Below, in pieces: positions 47,400 to 57,315 of a stretch of 64,000 nt of DNA (position 1 is its first letter; each line of letters begins with the position of its first letter). Both the position numbers and the translations under genes were made by a program. The notes beneath the pieces were generated by a model that ran no database searches, had not been told where the DNA came from, and saw only the letters and a program-made list of their open reading frames with translations. The DNA lies in contig LSRX01001469.1 in NCBI GenBank assembly GCA_001939145.1, positions 62,001 through 126,000 of the forward strand. The letters are read 5' to 3'. Source of the DNA: Symbiodinium microadriaticum. Taxonomy: Eukaryota > Sar > Dinophyceae > Suessiales > Symbiodiniaceae.

Positions 47400-48490
47400 A
47401 TCAAGAACACGTACAACGAGAACAGAAGCTAGAAATGTGAAATGCAAAGGGCGGGTGTTGCCGACCGGGAGCTATCAGATATGTCGCTGCTTCAGCTCGG
47501 GTTTCGCGGTTTACGTTGGCTGAGCAACTCGTCAAGGTCCCATGCAGCCCCCGTCCACTCCTGAATTTAGATCCCCGTAGCTTGAAGCCCCACAAACGTC
47601 GTTCTCAAGGCTCCGTGAGCTTTACCAAACCCCATGATGCACGAAGGGGGCCTGGTTGGCAAACTCGCTCAAAAAGGCTTCGGCCCCTTCATTGGCATCC
47701 TGGGATGATCGATCCATATCTGACGCAACACGAACCACAAAAAGGAACAGCCTGCCATACATTATCTGGACAAGGCCAGCCCTCCAGCGCACAGGCATAC
47801 TCCCCACCGTTGTAGAGTTTATGATTCATGATAATACAGGCAGTTTGACTGGGGAAGGTTTTCTTGCTTCAGGCTAAGGGTTTATTTGGCTTGTGCCTTG
47901 GGGGTGTAGTGGCGGTCAGGGATTTATGGTTCAGGGGCTTGGGGTTTTTGTGTTTGGGGTGGGTGGGGGTTCGGATTCAGGGTTAAACAATGGGTGTAGT
48001 GTGCGGAGTTCAAGGGTGTTCAAGCACCGAGGAGAGTTTACGCTTTAGGTTGTCGGGTACTCCTTCTTGCCATCTTGCGTTTATGCTTTGGGCACACCCT
48101 TTTTGCGGTTGGCCAGGTTTGTAATGCCTTTTGGTTCAGGGAGGTTTTGGGACGGCTTAGGGTTTGCGGGGAAAGTTTAGCGAGAAGTAGGGTTGAGGGT
48201 TAATGGGGGTGTAGGAGTTCGAGTTCAAGGGAGGGATTTAAAGTATTGGCGTGGCACGATCCTACGCCGACTTGGGTTTGCAGTCTGAGGTTGTGGGGCT
48301 GGGGTTTTACTGTGACAGTTGAGTGAGCTCAAATCTGATAAGCCTACGGTGCTGCGGTGGCCCGTCTTGGATGCTGCGCGATCGGCGTGTAATGCTGCCA
48401 AGATACAGCCTCTGCTTGCGAAGCGCAATCTTGCACCTGTCAAGGACACGATTACAACCGTAAAACCTGCACATTTCCGAGCCTCCAAGA
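47400..48490. other. Region without a gene, G/T-rich with degenerate telomere-like words
   Basis: From 47870 to 48240 the plus strand is rich in GGGTTT, TTTAGGG-like and GGGGTT words. No gene motif is seen. Confidence 0.5.
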
Positions 48491-48494
48491 CAAT

Positions 48495-50012
48495 AAGCCA
48501 GAGTCGGCAACACTACTTGATACATGTAGTACATTGTAGCACCACCTGCAACTGCGCGGCGCCATTGCGAAGGCTGGCACTCGCTCCGGATTTGCTGGAA
48601 GCATGTCCTGCACGACGGGAGGCGAAGCAGGAAACTAGTACCGTGACACCCAGGCCGCCTTCTTCGCAGTGTCCAGATGAAACCTCCTGGCATTCTGGGA
48701 ATGCTGACATGCGCGGCAGATCCCAACAGCCGTCAGAGCCTTGATGCGAGGTAACTAAGCCCTGAAACTAGCGACACCCGGCCCCCGACGCGGCTCTTGA
48801 TGGCTGGTCAACTGGGTACCCCACACGAGACCCTGACATTGAAAATTGCGAGTAAGCTTGGCCAAGTGATTCCTGGCACACCCTAAACCCTAAAATGGAA
48901 TGGTGAATGGCACGCCTATCTAATCTAGGTAAAAGAAATTCTTTCTCGCATGCTGCCTGTGCAGTGCCGTCGTCAAGGAATTTGTCACTGGCTGGCATCC
49001 GAACATCCTGTCGAGGTTGTAGAACTCTACACACCTGGATTACGACTGTAAGTGTATCACCGCCCGCCTCCGTTGCTGCAGAGTCCTGGACCTCAGGTAC
49101 TAGAAACGAGAAAAGAGTTCATCACAGGAACGGAGTTAGCTTGCAATGCAGCCCAAGATGCAACCGGAGCGGAGGCGCTAGCAGTCTCTGCTTGCAAAGG
49201 GCATTCCATTGCCTACCGCAAACCACGCTCGAATCTGCAGAACACATGAAGCCAGAATCGGCAACACTACTCGATACATGTAGTACATTGTAGCACCACC
49301 TGCAACTGCGCGGCGCCATTGCGAAGGCTGGCACTCGCTCCGGATTTGCTGGAAGCATGTCCTGCACGACGGGAGGCGAAGCAGGAAACTAGTACCGTGA
49401 CACCCAGGCCGCCTTCTTCGCAGTGTCCAGATGAAACCTCCTGGCATTCTGGGAATGCTGACATGCGCGGCAGATCCCAACAGCCGTCAGAGCCTTGATG
49501 CGAGGTAACTAAGCCCTGAAACTAGCGACACCCGGCCCCCGACGCGGCTCTTGATGGCTGGTCAACTGGGTACCCCACACGAGACCCTGACATTGAAAAT
49601 TGCGAGTAAGCTTGGCCAAGTGATTCCTGGCACACCCTAAACCCTAAAATGGAATGGTGAATGGCACGCCTATCTAATCTAGGTAAAAGAAATTCTTTCT
49701 CGCAAGCTGCCTGTGCAGTGCCGTCGTCAAGGAAAGTGTCAGAAACTTCACTGGCTGGCATCCGAACATCCTGTCGAGGTTGTAGAACCCTACACACATG
49801 GACTGCGACTGTAAGTGTATCACCGCCCGCCTCCGTTGCTGCAGAGTCCTGGACCTCAGGTACTAGAAACGAGAAAAGAGTTTATCACAGGAACGGAGAA
49901 ACCATACAATTGGCTTACAATGCCGCCCAAGATGCAACCGGAGCGGTCTCTGCTGCAACGCTACTGCGCTTGCTGGCACTCCGCGCGGATTTGCTGGAAG
50001 CACATCCTGGCA
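48495..50012 (+). repeat. 754-bp tandem duplication, two full copies and a diverged partial copy
   Basis: Copy 1 starts at about 48495 and copy 2 at about 49249 (period 754). They are almost identical for some 640 bp, with small indels (for example 9 extra bases in copy 2 near 49735), then diverge. The end of copy 2 (49960-50010) again resembles the start of a unit (CACTCCGCGCGGATTTGCTG compared with CACTCGCTCCGGATTTGCTG), suggesting an older third copy. Each copy carries a CCCTAAACCCTAAA telomere-like word. A plus-strand segment in each unit reads LLRLLALRADLLEA or similar, so a repeated exon is possible but unproven. Confidence 0.9.
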
Positions 50013-50019
50013 GCAACTA

Positions 50020-51550
50020 TGTTAAGCTACTCGTGTACGTGATGATTTGTCCAAGGGCCCAAATTTCGGCAAATCGTGCCCGGCACATGGAAACACATCG
50101 CCCCTGCTCATGAGAGCAAGTCACAGCTTCCAAGGCGCGTGCCGCACGTTGCTCTTGAACGGACCGACGATTTTCGGCCCACATCTGTATCGCACCAGAG
50201 AAATTGCAGGGAAGGGAATTTGGAAAGCGCAGGGGGTGATCACAAGACGTGGCTGTACAAAAATGATTCAGTGACCATCCAAGTTAGGTGGGGACGGGGA
50301 GGTGGGATGAGGTGGGCATGGAGCCCATCGCAGTCAGCCCGGGTAACCATGGCGATTTCGAAGAACATCCAGCAACATCAACAGGTTAAGGAGGGTCGTC
50401 GCCTCTCCGCTCTCCTGCAACGCAAAAGCAGGATGACGGATGACGATCCGTGACGATCGTGCGAGCTACCGACAACGAAAGTGCAGCCTGTCATCAAGGA
50501 CCGCGTAGGACGGAGTTGAGACTGGGCATCGAATGATAGCTGCACTGGACCTTTGGGCGTGTGTCCCTCACCATGTCGTGGGTACTCAGGCCACACTGAC
50601 GGGCATGCAAGATGCTGATCAAGCCCTGTCGTCATCCGTGATCCGAACATTTTGGGACATGCCTGCAACAATTCAACGGCACAACAACATTGTAAGTTCT
50701 CAAAATGTCACCGATTTTGCAGGAAGAGCCAGATCAGACATAAACGTGTTGCTGTCGCGTTATGACTGGACGGATGGACATCTGATCAAACATGAATTTG
50801 ATCGAGCTTCGCCATCTGTTTAGGGAGGAGCCGGTTGATGGACTCCGCTCAAGTTCTGCTGCGGACTTACCTTCGCGGCGCGAGGTGCTCATGGACTTGT
50901 GTGCGCGATGCGGTGTCGGAGTGCCGGCTTTGGACGTAATTCGGACAGCAGAGCCCCAAATCATGGTCGGCACATGGATCCAAACTCGACCCGACTCATG
51001 TGGGCCCCAAGAAGAGATCGTCAGAAGACCCGTTTGTGCGCGGGGACTTAGAATCCGCGCCTGCTCGAACCTCCTCGCTAGCTCTGTTGCTGAAACTGGG
51101 ACCTTGGCTCTTGCAGGGACTTTGCTGCCGTGAGCAACAGAGTAAGCCGCGCCACGTCGTCCGCGGCTGCTTTGGCTTGTCTGGCTGGATTGGCTCCAGC
51201 GCCGATTTCGCCTTCTGCCAGGACATGTCCAACGCCGAAAAAACATAGAAAAAAACACTACACAACAAACAACGCAGGCTCAAAGGCCGGGACATGTCAC
51301 CACGGTCTTCATCGAGCAGATGTGCGTGCAGGGGCGTCAGGTGCTGCTCGAAGAAGGCGATCCACCTTTGTGAGTAGTCTCTAGAAGATCCTAGAGGTAG
51401 CACGCATGTTCTTGAAGCCGATATCGAGACCATAAAGCACTACAGTGTTCCTCGGGACTGCACTTATCAAGCTGGACTTCGCCTTTTCCATGTCCGCGAA
51501 TGGAATCCATCATCTTATAGACCTGTCTTGTTGAAGGCAAACATCATTCA
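50020..51550. other. Region without a supported gene
   Basis: Both strands hold competing open frames around 50790-51430 (plus: KRSSEDPFVRGDLESAPART; minus: YSQRWIAFFEQHLTPLHAHL). Neither has a known motif. Confidence 0.35.
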
Positions 51551-51557
51551 AGCACAG

Positions 51558-51905
51558 TCATGCCACTCCACCCGCAAAAGTCAAAAGCCAAAACCATGCA
51601 GTTCCATCAACTAGCTTGATTTCTGTGAATGCCCCGTCCCAGCTGTATGATAAACGCCGGCAACTTCTGAGAGTTGCACCTGCTTGGTCGACACCCCACA
51701 CAAAGCCTGCGCGATTCCGCGACACTGAATTGTCCACCTCCGCCTTCGAAAAAGCGCTCCGCCTGAACGTCAATGTGCAGGGAGGAGATGCCTGCATCCC
51801 ACTGGGTGCGGGTGACCTGTTCGAATAGGACACACCGACAGCACACGTTCGCAAGCAAAAGACCAAAAAAACATGCAACCATCGTCTTCCATGAGGAGAT
51901 CGCAC
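51558..51905 (-). CDS. Possible exon of an unknown protein
   Basis: The frame reads SKAEVDNSVSRNRAGFVWGV, then LRSCRRLSYSWDGAFTEIKL and VDGTAWFWLLTFAGGVA to a stop. It has a hydrophobic N-terminal stretch (LHVFLVFCLRTCAVGV) but no ATG there. The family is unknown. Confidence 0.3.
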   Translation of the reverse strand: MRSPHGRRWLHVFLVFCLRTCAVGVSYSNRSPAPSGMQASPPCTLTFRRSAFSKAEVDNSVSRNRAGFVWGVDQAGATLRSCRRLSYSWDGAFTEIKLVDGTAWFWLLTFAGGVA

Positions 51906-52090
51906 GAGTGTGACCGAGTCAGATCAACATTTGCGTGGCATCCCACTGAAATTTGTTGGAAGGCGGTGCAGAAGACAGGATATTATGCTGCATCTGGTAA
52001 TGCACAAGAACACAGCCTTGCCCGTATGATTGTAGTCAAAGAAGTTGAAGGCCTTGGTTGGCTCCATCGCCGCAACCCATCAATCTATGT

Positions 52091-52411
52091 TCAACAGGCT
52101 CCATCGACTTCGACCAAGCTCCTGACCCTCACGAGTGAGCCACAGTTCTCAACAAGTGTCTCGGCGAATGCCACGAAACCTGGCTGGCCACGATCATGAT
52201 CACATATGATCACAGCTTGTGTCCTACTTGAATCTAGCGTTGCATCCAAGCTGCTTGCACTGGAAATCATGGGTTCTGCATCGTGCTCACCTGATGTCAA
52301 TGTGTTGCATTGCGCGGGATGTCCATTGCCGCAGGGAACGCAGCACGAATCGAGGCCTGACAGAAGCTCTGGAGGAATGTGAATAGTGCTGCCATCTCGT
52401 GCAGGCCTCAA
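52091..52411 (-). CDS. Possible exon of an unknown protein
   Basis: An open frame includes GSTIHIPPELLSGLDSCCVP with spaced cysteines and ends RGQPGFVAFAETLVENCGSL then VRVRSLVEVDGAC and a stop. Composition is protein-like; no family is assigned. Confidence 0.35.
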   Translation of the reverse strand: MRPARDGSTIHIPPELLSGLDSCCVPCGNGHPAQCNTLTSGEHDAEPMISSASSLDATLDSSRTQAVIICDHDRGQPGFVAFAETLVENCGSLVRVRSLVEVDGAC

Positions 52412-52544
52412 AAGTAAATCCCGCTGGCATCAACAGCCATTCGCAAGGCAAGCAGAAGAAATGGCTGAGCTAAGCACATCTCCTGGACGGAATGGCCTGC
52501 TGATACACAAACTCACGGTCTCCCGAACACTTCGCCGGTTCTCA

Positions 52545-52900
52545 GTTGCTGGCTTGCCGCAGGGATACCCGGCACGTCGGGAAGAAGACCATTCCAGTGT
52601 GTCCATTGGTCACCAGATGTACCAGGCGATCTCTGGCGACTCCACCGCATCTACATGGGGCATCAAGGGCACAAGGTCTTCTCCGCTGACGTGGGGCCTG
52701 CGATCCACCAATGCTTCTGTTCCGACTTGGTGGCCTCGGCAGATGAGAGCAAGAGGACACGTTTTTGGGAACCTAGTGGAAGAGACCCAGGCTCCTCCTT
52801 TGACGGCACGCGAGTTCCATGCTGTGCGGAGCCACTGAAGCTTCCCTTGAGGAAGGAGCTGCCTCACAAGACAATGTGAAGTCAACATTCCTCGGCGGCA
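52545..52900 (-). CDS. Possible exons of an unknown protein, frame change inside
   Basis: Frame one reads WVSSTRFPKTCPLALICRGH and DLVPLMPHVDAVESPEIAWY, then stops. Frame two continues with DRLVHLVTNGHTGMVFFPTC. The switch near 52620 could be a short intron or a frameshift. Confidence 0.3.
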
Positions 52901-52929
52901 CCGATTGAGCACCGGGCCGCCAGGCACAA

Positions 52930-55010
52930 TACCTTAAACTGGCAAGCGACCACGCAAACTGCTGCAGACTGCTTAGACAAGGTCGATGTATGCTTGAACC
53001 AACTTCATCCATCCAGCACAGCAGCTCAAACTGCACGGCGGGTTCACCTGCTGAGTCGCATCCTGAATGCAGCAAGGGCGCTGTGCTAGAGTGTGTGTTC
53101 GCAGTGCGTGGGTCGAAAACATCATCCCATTTCCACTTGGGTCAGCACGAGGCTGCTTGCACGCTGAGGCAGCATGGAATTGCTCCCCTTCAACTCAGCA
53201 TTTCTGCAGGTCAGCTGGTACTCACGACACCGGTGCGCCTGCTGCCTGTCAGAGACCTGTCTGTACCAGGATGTCTGCCGCCTGAAAAGAAGAAACTTTT
53301 TGCGCTTGGCTCTGCGCTTGCATGCCCGCCTGGCGCTGGGACCGCTGGGAAAGGCCTGCGACAGGTCGAAGCTGCAGTGGACCAGAACTGCGAAGGGACG
53401 AAGTCCTGGCCTCGGCTCCTGGACAGCGCAGAGAGGCGCAGAGCTGGGCTTTTTTCTCTTTAGACGTGTGCCAGGCGAGGCCTTGAGTTCTGGATGCGAC
53501 TCCCTCGATGGTGAATCGGTGACGTGGTCTGCCTAAGTTCAGAGGCCGACCCGCCATCAGCTCTCTGCTCTCTCCCCCCTGTGGCAAGTACGCCAACCGC
53601 CATCCGGAGCTTCGCCTGCTGGACCAGAACAAGATACAAGTCAACGGTCGAGAGAGTGAGGAAACTTACCTCGCCGAAATATTCCCTCTCTTCTGTCCTC
53701 GTTTCTCGCAATGTTGCTACGACGCTTTCTCAAGCCTGTAGAAGACGAAACAACTCACTGCCAAAGCATTCAAAAATTGAGCCTCGTGGCCGCGGCGGCA
53801 CCGCCCTGCAATTCAAGCACAGAGATACTGTCGAAGTTGCAAAACAATCTAGAGCTGCCTCCGTGCTATTCCCGAATGCGTGGATCGGAAGATGACTCCT
53901 CTGTTGGAACGAGAGGACAGATGCGGCCACCCAGGTGCGGGCCCAATGGCAGGCAGACGGCTCCTGCCGTGCTGGTGCCGAAGGCATCCGACATGAAAAC
54001 CACATGTATTCGAGCAGGTTTGGACCTTTTGGATCTATGGCTGAGATCTGATTAAGCAAGTGCTGGATCGCGTGGTTCTGGGGATGTTGGCAATAGAACT
54101 TCCATGTCTTGGCTTCCAACGCCTCTGCTGGGAGACAAGAGGTGTGCGGCGATCAAAAGCAAAAAAACATCACAAGCTGTCATCGTCCTCTCAGAGTGAA
54201 TTGCGCAAGCGCCGGGAGGGACTAAGCGTGCGACGTTCAACATCAGCAGTTTGTTGGACAAGTGCTCCAGTGGACAGCCTCGGAAGAAAACACGATGGAT
54301 TCACCGCACAGCGATTTGCGTCGTGATCGCTGCCACTTGCCAACATTGCAGCCCTTGCTGTAGTCGTCTTTTTGCGAAGAGTTAGAGGTTTTTGGCAAAA
54401 GGACTCACGAAAGATCCCGTCGTGTGACAGGACGGCAGCATCGACTCTACTGGAGTCTGCTGCCAACTCGTTGAATCATGGACGAACACGACATCCCGTT
54501 GACACATAGTCCTGGATGAGCAGGGTCAGGACATGGCTCAGAACTGTTCAAAGACTCGTTACACCTTGCACTCGACCTGTCAGGACTTCAAGTAGGACGG
54601 GACCAGAACACAGCAAGATGCCTTATGGCTGGAAAAGAGAGCTGTGCAAGAAAGTGAAACCACGCATCGCCACGTGTGCAGCATCTCAAGCACGCCTTTC
54701 ATTTGACGTTGACCTTCCACGAGTACTTACTCCAAACAGTAATGCAACATGGAAAATTTCGGCGGCTCTGCCTTGGCCTCTGCTTTAACAGCGGCAAAGT
54801 CCCAGTCTTTCAGCTCCTCCAGAATGCCGACCTGCCAGAATGCAGTGATCAAGCCGCTAGCAAAGAACAAACGCTAAGAAACTCTAATGGCAAAGCCACC
54901 ATGACCGTGTTTTTGCCTGGCGGTACTTGTTAGTGAAGTGACCGTACCAGCCGGCGAGAGACTTGAAGTGCATGTCCTCAAGCTCCTGTGTCATGCACGG
55001 AGGTGAGACA
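52930..55010. other. Region without a supported gene
   Basis: Open frames on both strands overlap through most of this stretch. A minus-strand segment at 54466-54191 (AADSSRVDAAVLSHDGIFRE) and one at 53711-53560 (TVDLYLVLVQQAKLRMAVGV) are the best candidates, but neither has a known motif. Confidence 0.35.
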
Positions 55011-55019
55011 AAGACGCCT

Positions 55020-55240
55020 CTGTTGTCCTTTTGCTCTTTCTTTCTTTCACCAGGCTTGAAGGGCGAGCCTCCCCTTGGGGGAGGCCCGATTGTTGGCTGG
55101 GTACACGGCTTCTGTGGCAGCGTTTGGCCGGGATCCCTATCGCTCTCTTCCATAGGGCATAGGCGGCCTGTCAAACCCAATGGCCACAAGGCCCCCCATG
55201 TGTTATGGGGCATTGAGGGTGATGCGGGTTTTCCTAATTG
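55020..55240 (+). repeat. Pyrimidine-tract plus hairpin modules, cluster 2, first pair
   Basis: Module 4: a TTTCTTTCACCAGG tract, then an 8-bp stem 55067-55074 with 55078-55085 around a TTG loop. Module 5: a CTCTCTTCCATAGGGCATAGG box, then GGCC 55182-55185 with 55190-55193 (loop ACAA), then CCCCAT 55194-55199 with ATGGGG 55205-55210. The last two hairpins occupy the same order and spacing as those of module 3 at 9.9 kb but with different bases. Confidence 0.75.
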
Positions 55241-55654
55241 TGGCAAAGTTCCAGATGTTAAGCTCTTCTTCCATCTGTCGATCTTCCAGGTTTCGACACC
55301 AACATACATCAAACCAAAGTTTTGGGTGTCTCCCCCGGTTCGAAATATGATTGTGAATGCATGTCCCCTTTGTCATTCAAAAGCCAGAAACGAGAAACAA
55401 GAAAACCGCACCTGGCACTCCATGGAGGGGCATGTACACGAAGAGGTCACATCTAATGTACTAGCGCAATTCGACTTCGTGGTGCTTCAAAGTTCCCCTG
55501 GGTACCATGCTTCCAAGTTTCCAAGAGACCAAACGAGAACTCTCTCTCTCTACCAGGTGGGAGGCCCAGGGAGCGTCCAACCCTGAACCTCGCGAGCACC
55601 TGCAGTCCTCGGATGTGTTTTTTCCCTCGCGGGTGCTTGGCCGGAAGGCTCAGC

Positions 55655-55870
55655 TGAACGAGCTCTCCCTCTCTCTCTCTCTCTCGCTCTCTCTTGCGTG
55701 CTTGCTTGCTTGCTCGGCGTTTGGGGCTGGGCGGGCCCCCTTTAACGCCTGCGTCTCTTTCTTCTTCTTCTTCTTCTCCAGGGCATGGGGAGTCGGTTAG
55801 ACCCCCCGGCCTTTAAGGCCCCCCAAATTTCCTGGGGTTTTCAGGGGGTTGTGACAAGGATGCATCTCTT
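55655..55870 (+). repeat. CT/CTTG repeats with hairpin module 6
   Basis: A CT tract and (TTGC)n run leads to a box GCTCGGCGTTTGGGGC and a GGGGC/GCCCC hairpin near 55723-55739. A second tract (TTC)n ends CCAGGGCATGGGG and is followed by GGGG-GTC (55787-55790, 55792-55794) pairing with GAC-CCCC (55800-55806), then GGCC 55808-55811 with GGCC 55817-55820, then CCCCA 55821-55825 with TGGGG 55833-55837. The same three-hairpin order as module 3. Confidence 0.75.
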
Positions 55871-56574
55871 TCTCTCTCTCTCTCTCTCTTGCTTGCTTGC
55901 TTGCTTGCTTGCTAGGGGTGTGCCATTTCAGGAGGCAAACAGGTCTTCCTGGTGCTGCGGAGTCACGAAAAGCGGATGTCTCGTGGTACAGGCCAGACAG
56001 GGCAAGAAAAAACCCAGTAGACTAAGCTCAACAAACAAAATAAAAAGCGGTCGCTACCAGACTGCCCTGATCCGCTTTCTCGGGTGAGCTCCGCTCACTT
56101 GGTGGTCGCTACTATGCTGTCATCCCGACCTAACCTGCCTCCCCACCTTACCCCGAACAGAACCTTGCGCAACACTGCCTGTCCTGCCCACCCCCTCCCT
56201 GAACCTGTGATGTGCTGCACTCCGTCCCCAACTTCACATGATTACAGGCCTCTACACAAACACAACGACTACTAAAGCATCATATGGCAAATCAGTGGTA
56301 GATATGTGCAGCACCGATACGGAGGCGACGTTGCACCCTGCTTTTGGCTCCTGCGCTTAGGCAAAACGAGAAGCAACCCCCACTGTCAAGGCGAACAAGG
56401 CTTTTAGACAGGCGTTCGGTTGCCGAGAGGCTGCGTTTCAAGCCTCCTCTTCCGCCAGGCTCGGAGTGACAGTGCCCCTGCTCCCCCTAAAAGACTGCAA
56501 CGAAAAACAGCAGGTAGGCCATTCAGCCATCATTGTCGAAGGAGCTGGGGCTTGTAAACCCCCGGCGTCTGTCA

Positions 56575-57093
56575 TCAGGCATCCTGGGCCCCCTCATGGG
56601 CCGCCCCTGTTTGCTCCAGCACTGGAGCTTGCTCTGCGTGCGCTCCCAGTGGTTCTGGTAGTTGGGTGTCCCCCGGCTGCGCTGTGCAGTCATCTTCGTC
56701 ACTGCTTACGAGTTGCACTCCTTCTTCCCAGTGAGCTCGCATCCACGTGTTGAGGTGCCGGAGGGCTCGGTCCCCGAGTTGCTTCATGTCCCCCACCACA
56801 AATGGCAGGAGCCGCCGGAGACATTTCTGAGCGTTGCAAACATGTCCTGCATCGGGTGGTTGACGTTCTCCCGCGAATTTTGCTCTCCTTCTCCAATGCT
56901 GTAGTCCGAGCACGTCTGCAGGGTGAACTTCCTCCGCTGCCCCCCTGTGTGGGTATATCCCCACGAGAACCCCCGCTCCTGTGGCGGCTTCGTCAAGCAG
57001 GTTTCGAAGGTGCGGGAGGTCCTTTGTGATTCCCCCCGGGGGCGTGTCTGCAAGTTCTTCTGGGCCGTCTGTGGCAGTGGCCACTGTAAGCAT
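56575..57093 (-). CDS. Possible unknown coding region
   Basis: A 172-codon open frame has a protein-like stretch (NAQKCLRRLLPFVVGDMKQL, then GDRALRHLNTWMRAHWEEGV). A second minus-strand frame and the plus strand are also open, because the region is GC-rich. It lies between hairpin modules and may be part of a mobile element. No reverse-transcriptase or transposase motif is seen. Confidence 0.3.
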   Translation of the reverse strand: MLTVATATDGPEELADTPPGGITKDLPHLRNLLDEAATGAGVLVGIYPHRGAAEEVHPADVLGLQHWRRRAKFAGERQPPDAGHVCNAQKCLRRLLPFVVGDMKQLGDRALRHLNTWMRAHWEEGVQLVSSDEDDCTAQPGDTQLPEPLGAHAEQAPVLEQTGAAHEGAQDA

Positions 57094-57224
57094 CGCAAGG
57101 GCTTCCTCCGCTGCATCAGTTGCCCAGTGCGTGACTTGCCAATTGTAGCTGCGCCTTCATCCCCGCTTGGACCAGCTCCAGCAACTCGAGGAGTTCGACT
57201 GTAGAGGGCGGGTCCCCCGCCAGA

Positions 57225-57315
57225 GCGCTCTCTTTTTCTTTCTCTCTCTCTCCCTCCCTCTCTCTTGCTTGCTTGCTCGACGTTTGGGGCGGGGTCCTAA
57301 GACCCTCACCCCTGC
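57225..57315 (+). repeat. CT/CTTG tract with hairpin module 7
   Basis: A tract CTCTCTTGCTTGCTTGCTCG precedes ACGTTTGGGGC, nearly identical to the box at 55.71 kb. A stem GGGTC 57292-57296 with GACCC 57301-57305 (loop CTAA) sits inside GGGG 57286-57289 with CCCC 57309-57312. Confidence 0.7.

Noticed and set aside
46184-47447. Frames spanning the assembly gap
   Set aside because: Most codons are undetermined bases, so no claim can be made.
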